A DNA stretch of 64,000 nucleotides. Source: Bacteroidota bacterium (lineage in GTDB: Bacteria > Bacteroidota > Ignavibacteria > UBA10030 > SZUA-254). The notes under the pieces are model-generated. The model made no database searches, had not been told where the DNA came from, and saw only the letters and a program-made list of their open reading frames with translations. How positions within the stretch are numbered: the first letter of the stretch is position 1; every line of letters starts with the position of its first letter. Below, piece by piece: positions 62,002 through 64,000 of the stretch. A program made the position numbers and the translations under genes. The DNA is taken from contig DATDFQ010000049.1 in NCBI GenBank assembly GCA_036522515.1, positions 62,001-126,000 on the forward strand. Reading direction: 5' to 3'.

Positions 62002-62873
62002 TTCTCCGGCCCCCCGGGGGCACGGGGAGGAACCCAGCCGCCGCGCTTCCATTTCATCAGCTCGATGCGGATATTGCCGAGGACCACCTTCATTTTCGCG
62101 ATCACCGGGACCCGCGCCGCGTCGTTCGTGAACCAGCCTTCGAAGCCGCCCGTGAGCCCGATGAGCCCGACAAACCCGGCAGTCCCTTCGAAATGGACGA
62201 GATCGATGGGGTAGTCGACCGCCTCGATCCGCTCCGCGACCCGATCGGAGGAAAACCTGATCGTGGTGGTGCCCTTCTTCTCGCTCACGATCGTCGGGAT
62301 CGTCATTTCGCGGTTCGTCAGCACCTCGGTGCGCGCGAGGAAGAAGAGGGACAGCCCGTCCTGGAAGAGGGTGTCGAGCCGGAGCGTATCGCGCCGGTCG
62401 ATGCGGGAGCTCCCCGCCGTCCCCTCCTCGATCAGGACACGGTGCCTGTCGTACTGGTATGTGTATTCGTCGGTGACATATCTATCGCCATCCTTCTTCT
62501 TGCTGTGGAACCAGGCCGAGTGGATCGGTTCGCCGATGTGATTTTCATACACGGCATGGAGGTTGACGAGAGGGACGCCTTTGTACGAATCGATGTGGGC
62601 GGTCGCTTTGTAATAGGGGTCCTGGCCTCCTGCCTGCCTGTTGACAAGCTTGATCCGGACCTGTCCGATGTCGATCGGGCCGAAGCTGACGTTGTAGGTG
62701 AGTTCCTCCCCGACAAAAAAAACCGAATCATCCGGGGGGAGGGGCTGAGCGGGGAGCTGGAACCCGGGATCGACCGAAGAGGAAGCGCGCGCCCGCGCGG
62801 GGATCGCGACCAGCGCGAGAAGACAGAGAAACGACGCTCCGGACCGCCACCCGGGAGAGTTGCTCAGCAACAA
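61998..62873 (-). CDS. Exported DUF3108 protein
   Basis: Protein of 291 residues with a signal sequence (FLCLLALVAIPARARAS). DUF3108 features: FFVGEELTYNVSFGPIDIGQVRI, YYKATAHIDSYKGVPLVN and VLLEYxY-like strands. Family role is unknown; it is a periplasmic beta-rich protein in FCB bacteria. The start is TTG at 62873, with no ATG in the signal region; this is uncertain. It lies 28 bases downstream of the protease. Confidence 0.78.
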   Translation of the reverse strand: MLLSNSPGWRSGASFLCLLALVAIPARARASSSVDPGFQLPAQPLPPDDSVFFVGEELTYNVSFGPIDIGQVRIKLVNRQAGGQDPYYKATAHIDSYKGVPLVNLHAVYENHIGEPIHSAWFHSKKKDGDRYVTDEYTYQYDRHRVLIEEGTAGSSRIDRRDTLRLDTLFQDGLSLFFLARTEVLTNREMTIPTIVSEKKGTTTIRFSSDRVAERIEAVDYPIDLVHFEGTAGFVGLIGLTGGFEGWFTNDAARVPVIAKMKVVLGNIRIELMKWKRGGWVPPRAPGGPEK

Positions 62874-62901
62874 TCACCCTGATTGCTTGGAAGCCCCGTT
62901 C

Positions 62902-64000
62902 TCAGCGGATTCCTGCAATCTTCTCCGCCTCGGGGAAGAGAGTGATGGCTTTCTGGAACTGAATGTCGTCCTGCTGCTGAAATACTTTCCAGAGGCCTTC
63001 ATTCCCCCAGATTGTCCGGGCAATTTCGCCCTTGATGCGCGCCTTCAGGATCTGCGCGTCTTTCTCCCATTGTGCGGGATCGACGGTGACCCCTTTCTTC
63101 TTCACATCCGCCTCGAACGACGCCATCATCTCGCCGGTCACGTTGAAGTCGCGCACGAATTTCCCGACGTTTTTCTCGTATTCCGAATGAACGTTCTTTC
63201 CGTTTTCGTCCATATACCGGAGAGCGAAGTTCCGGAAGGCCGCCTTGCTCGCGATCTGCGAGAACAACGACGACGCCTTTTCGCCCCGGACAATGTAATC
63301 GGGTGTGATTCCCCCGCCGCCGAACACCGTTCGTCCGCCCGCCGTCTTGAAGACCGTCTTGGTGGAATCCTTTTCTTCCTTGTGTTCGACGTTCTCGCCC
63401 TCGACTTCGGTCTTCTCGTAGGGCGCCTTCCGGTAATCGTCGATGTCGGCGCCGTACGGCCTCTGGATCAATCGTCCCGACGGCGTATAGTAGCGGGCGA
63501 TGGTCAACCGGAACGCGGATTTATCGGGCAGATCGATCTGGCGCTGAACGAGACCCTTTCCGAAGGTCGTCTCCCCGACGATCAACCCCCGGTCCCAATC
63601 CTGGATCGCTCCGGAGACGATCTCGCTCGCCGAAGCCGACCCGTGGTTCACGAGAACGATCAACGAGACGTTCGAGAAACTTCCGCCGGCGCTCGTATAC
63701 TCTTCGTTAAACTCCCCTCTCCGTCCCTTCGTGTAGACAACCTTCTTTCCCTTCGGAAGGAGCTCATCGGAGAGCTTATACGCCTGCTCGAGGTAGCCGC
63801 CGGGATTATTGCGCAAATCGAGGATCAGTCTTTTCATCCCCTGTTTGCGAAGCTTCTGGAGCGCCGTAACGAATTCGTCGTGCGTCGTCGCGGCAAACCG
63901 GTTCACGCTCACATAGCCGATGTCGTCTTTGACCATGAACGAGACGTCCACGCTATAGAGGGGGATCTTATCCCGTGTGATGTCGAAATCGAGAAGATCC
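62902..64000 (-). CDS. C-terminal processing protease (S41), 5' truncated
   Basis: 365 residues of the C-terminal part; the gene continues past the right edge, since the frame is open upstream (LLDFDITRDKIPLYSVDVSF) and a GTG at 63951 is internal. That upstream stretch is the end of a PDZ domain. The S41 core has GYVSVNRFAATTHDEF, LDLRNNPGGYLEQAY, the catalytic Ser in NHGSASASEIVSG and Lys in GETTFGKGLVQ. It degrades or trims C-terminal ends of periplasmic proteins. It ends with an approximately 130-residue C-terminal helical region. Confidence 0.93.
   Translation of the reverse strand, partial: DLLDFDITRDKIPLYSVDVSFMVKDDIGYVSVNRFAATTHDEFVTALQKLRKQGMKRLILDLRNNPGGYLEQAYKLSDELLPKGKKVVYTKGRRGEFNEEYTSAGGSFSNVSLIVLVNHGSASASEIVSGAIQDWDRGLIVGETTFGKGLVQRQIDLPDKSAFRLTIARYYTPSGRLIQRPYGADIDDYRKAPYEKTEVEGENVEHKEEKDSTKTVFKTAGGRTVFGGGGITPDYIVRGEKASSLFSQIASKAAFRNFALRYMDENGKNVHSEYEKNVGKFVRDFNVTGEMMASFEADVKKKGVTVDPAQWEKDAQILKARIKGEIARTIWGNEGLWKVFQQQDDIQFQKAITLFPEAEKIAGIR

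Noticed and set aside
62902-63951. S41 protease starting at GTG 63951
   Set aside because: The frame stays open upstream to the window edge and encodes the conserved end of a PDZ domain, so the GTG is internal and the gene is 5' truncated by the window.

Overview
The window is GC-rich (about 60% by eye), densely coded chromosomal DNA from a Gram-negative bacterium of the Bacteroidota/Ignavibacteria/Chlorobi side of the FCB group. The evidence is two exported proteins ending in the T9SS type A sorting module (YPNPFNPST), a PorV-like protein, DUF2795, DUF4835, DUF3108 and DUF2279 proteins, a TonB receptor with an N-terminal carboxypeptidase-regulatory domain, and a YbeY lacking the third His. 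No phage, plasmid, transposase gene or CRISPR array was found. The species cannot be named from the sequence.

Layout. 1-236: start of a glycosyltransferase running off the left edge. 371-5264: coupled operon of an alpha/beta hydrolase, a membrane M28 peptidase and an acyl-CoA synthetase. 5365-14669: an outer-membrane-type protein, then a hybrid-propeller sensor kinase, a NarL-type response regulator and two tandem T9SS-exported Asp-box propeller proteins; matching 20-bp palindromes precede the regulator and the exported pair. 14713-16409: MoeB/rhodanese and HD protein. 16716-17614: O-methyltransferase and a small Cys-rich membrane protein. 17619-22339: pterin-type cluster (GTP cyclohydrolase I, animal-like 6-pyruvoyl-tetrahydropterin synthase, two SDRs, an FNR-like reductase), aquaporin and Bcp peroxiredoxin. 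22340-22844: non-coding REP array. 22845-27480: DUF2279, nucleotide-sugar genes (UXS, UGD, DegT aminotransferase) and tRNA-Ser(CGA). 27724-36761: MltD-like transglycosylase, PccB, MnmA, an outer-membrane pair and DUF4835. 36762-44839: six-gene operon (lipoprotein, TonB receptor, glycosyltransferase, WecE-like aminotransferase, TatD, HEAT-cyclophilin fusion). 45062-47598: exported SAM-fold protein, a stand-alone propeptide-like lipoprotein and a trypsin-like lipoprotein protease carrying the same domain. 47815-64000: housekeeping run (MetG, HolB, Omp85, DUF2795, M23 peptidase, HprK, HPF, Xer recombinase, TopA, YbeY, cold-shock protein, MBL hydrolase, gamma carbonic anhydrase, DUF3108, S41 protease).

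Promoters. Several starts are preceded by recognisable TTGxxx-N16/18-TATxTT promoters. In at least five cases the -10 box ends only 5-11 bases before the start codon, which suggests leaderless transcripts. Many genes are coupled by 4-base ATGA/GTGA overlaps, and in one case apparently CTGA.

Repeats. Three dispersed families occupy intergenic space: a MITE-like element with TGTCATCCTGAG ends (three copies), a second MITE-like element with CTCGTCATCCCGAC ends (three copies, two of them 135 bp and nearly identical), and REP-type hairpins with a GTAG foot arranged as BIME-like pairs.
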